64,000 bases of DNA from contig CAJULM010000012.1 in the NCBI GenBank assembly GCA_910587285.1, positions 7,147 through 71,146 of the forward strand, read 5' to 3'. Source of the stretch: an uncultured Oscillospiraceae bacterium (lineage in GTDB: Bacteria > Bacillota > Clostridia > Oscillospirales > Oscillospiraceae). The translations under genes were made by a program, and so were the position numbers. Below are positions 63,976 through 64,000 of this stretch, in pieces; within the stretch, counting starts at the first letter, position 1; each line of letters starts with the position of its first letter. Below the pieces are notes generated by a model. The model did not search any database. It was given only the letters and a program-made list of their open reading frames with translations, and was not told the DNA's origin.

Positions 63976-64000
63976 AACGGAGTTCCGCTGAGCGGGGCGC

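Noticed and set aside
1..64000. CRISPR arrays, tRNA genes and complete insertion sequences
   Set aside because: No regularly spaced short direct repeats, no tRNA-like cloverleaf sequences and no transposase or integrase genes were seen.

Overview
The window looks like chromosome of a GC-rich, spore-forming, butyrate-type Clostridia, most like the Oscillospiraceae (Flavonifractor/Intestinimonas/Lawsonibacter group). This is inferred from the gene set, not from a search. The supporting genes are a GerA-type germination operon behind a sigma-G-like promoter, prs-pth-mfd synteny, thiolase plus a two-subunit butyrate/acetoacetate-type CoA-transferase, electron-bifurcating NfnAB, a Noc/ParB protein with parS sites, PrsA-like and BlaI/M56 proteins, and a TPP-controlled thiT. 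Four perfect and one near-perfect parS sites, four of them in the first 5 kb, suggest the left part lies in the origin-proximal domain.

Layout. 0-5 kb: xpt (cut by the window edge), a YitT membrane protein, noc, an XRE regulator and the parS cluster. 5-11 kb: ctfB-ctfA-thlA and a Ca2+-type P-ATPase. 11.7-20.5 kb: prsA-like foldase, mfd, a two-gene cassette between inverted repeats, pth, prs and an HD protein. 20.7-24.6 kb: GntR-ABC transporter operon and a second HD protein. 24.6-35.8 kb: a catabolic island with two CaiB-type CoA-transferases, a broken ketopantoate-reductase-like gene, a BCCT transporter, a BKACE enzyme, HxlR and MarR regulators, acyl-CoA dehydrogenase, etfB (with an amber stop), etfA and a nitroreductase. 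35.9-42.7 kb: lipoprotein, ECF sigma factor with a membrane partner, HAD phosphatase, thiT and an M23/LysM/G5 cell-wall hydrolase. 42.7-52.6 kb: rpsO-pnp, a hexapeptide acyltransferase, a chemoreceptor, BlaI with an M56 sensor carrying six C-x4-C-x5-H-x-H motifs, and ldh. 52.6-54.6 kb: an AT-rich, partly decayed stretch. 54.6-60.6 kb: methyltransferase, rluD-lspA, tmrB, GNAT, Sel1 protein and nfnAB. 60.7-63.8 kb: gerA-type operon. The right edge has two strong tandem promoters that look like those of an rRNA operon starting just outside.

The most unusual content is not protein coding. The long intergenic gaps of the first 19 kb are built from a few repeat modules whose primary sequence varies while the hairpin pairing is preserved (compensatory changes between copies). 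I do not recognise this family. The second notable item is the extracytoplasmic metal-ligand repeat of the M56 sensor. The third is the BCCT/BKACE/CaiB/acyl-CoA dehydrogenase island, which reads as a pathway for a carnitine-like or other beta-oxo/beta-hydroxy amine acid, but carries three damaged genes.

Limits: nothing was searched or folded by computer. Family names rest on motifs I could read. Start codons were chosen by ribosome-binding site and overlap.
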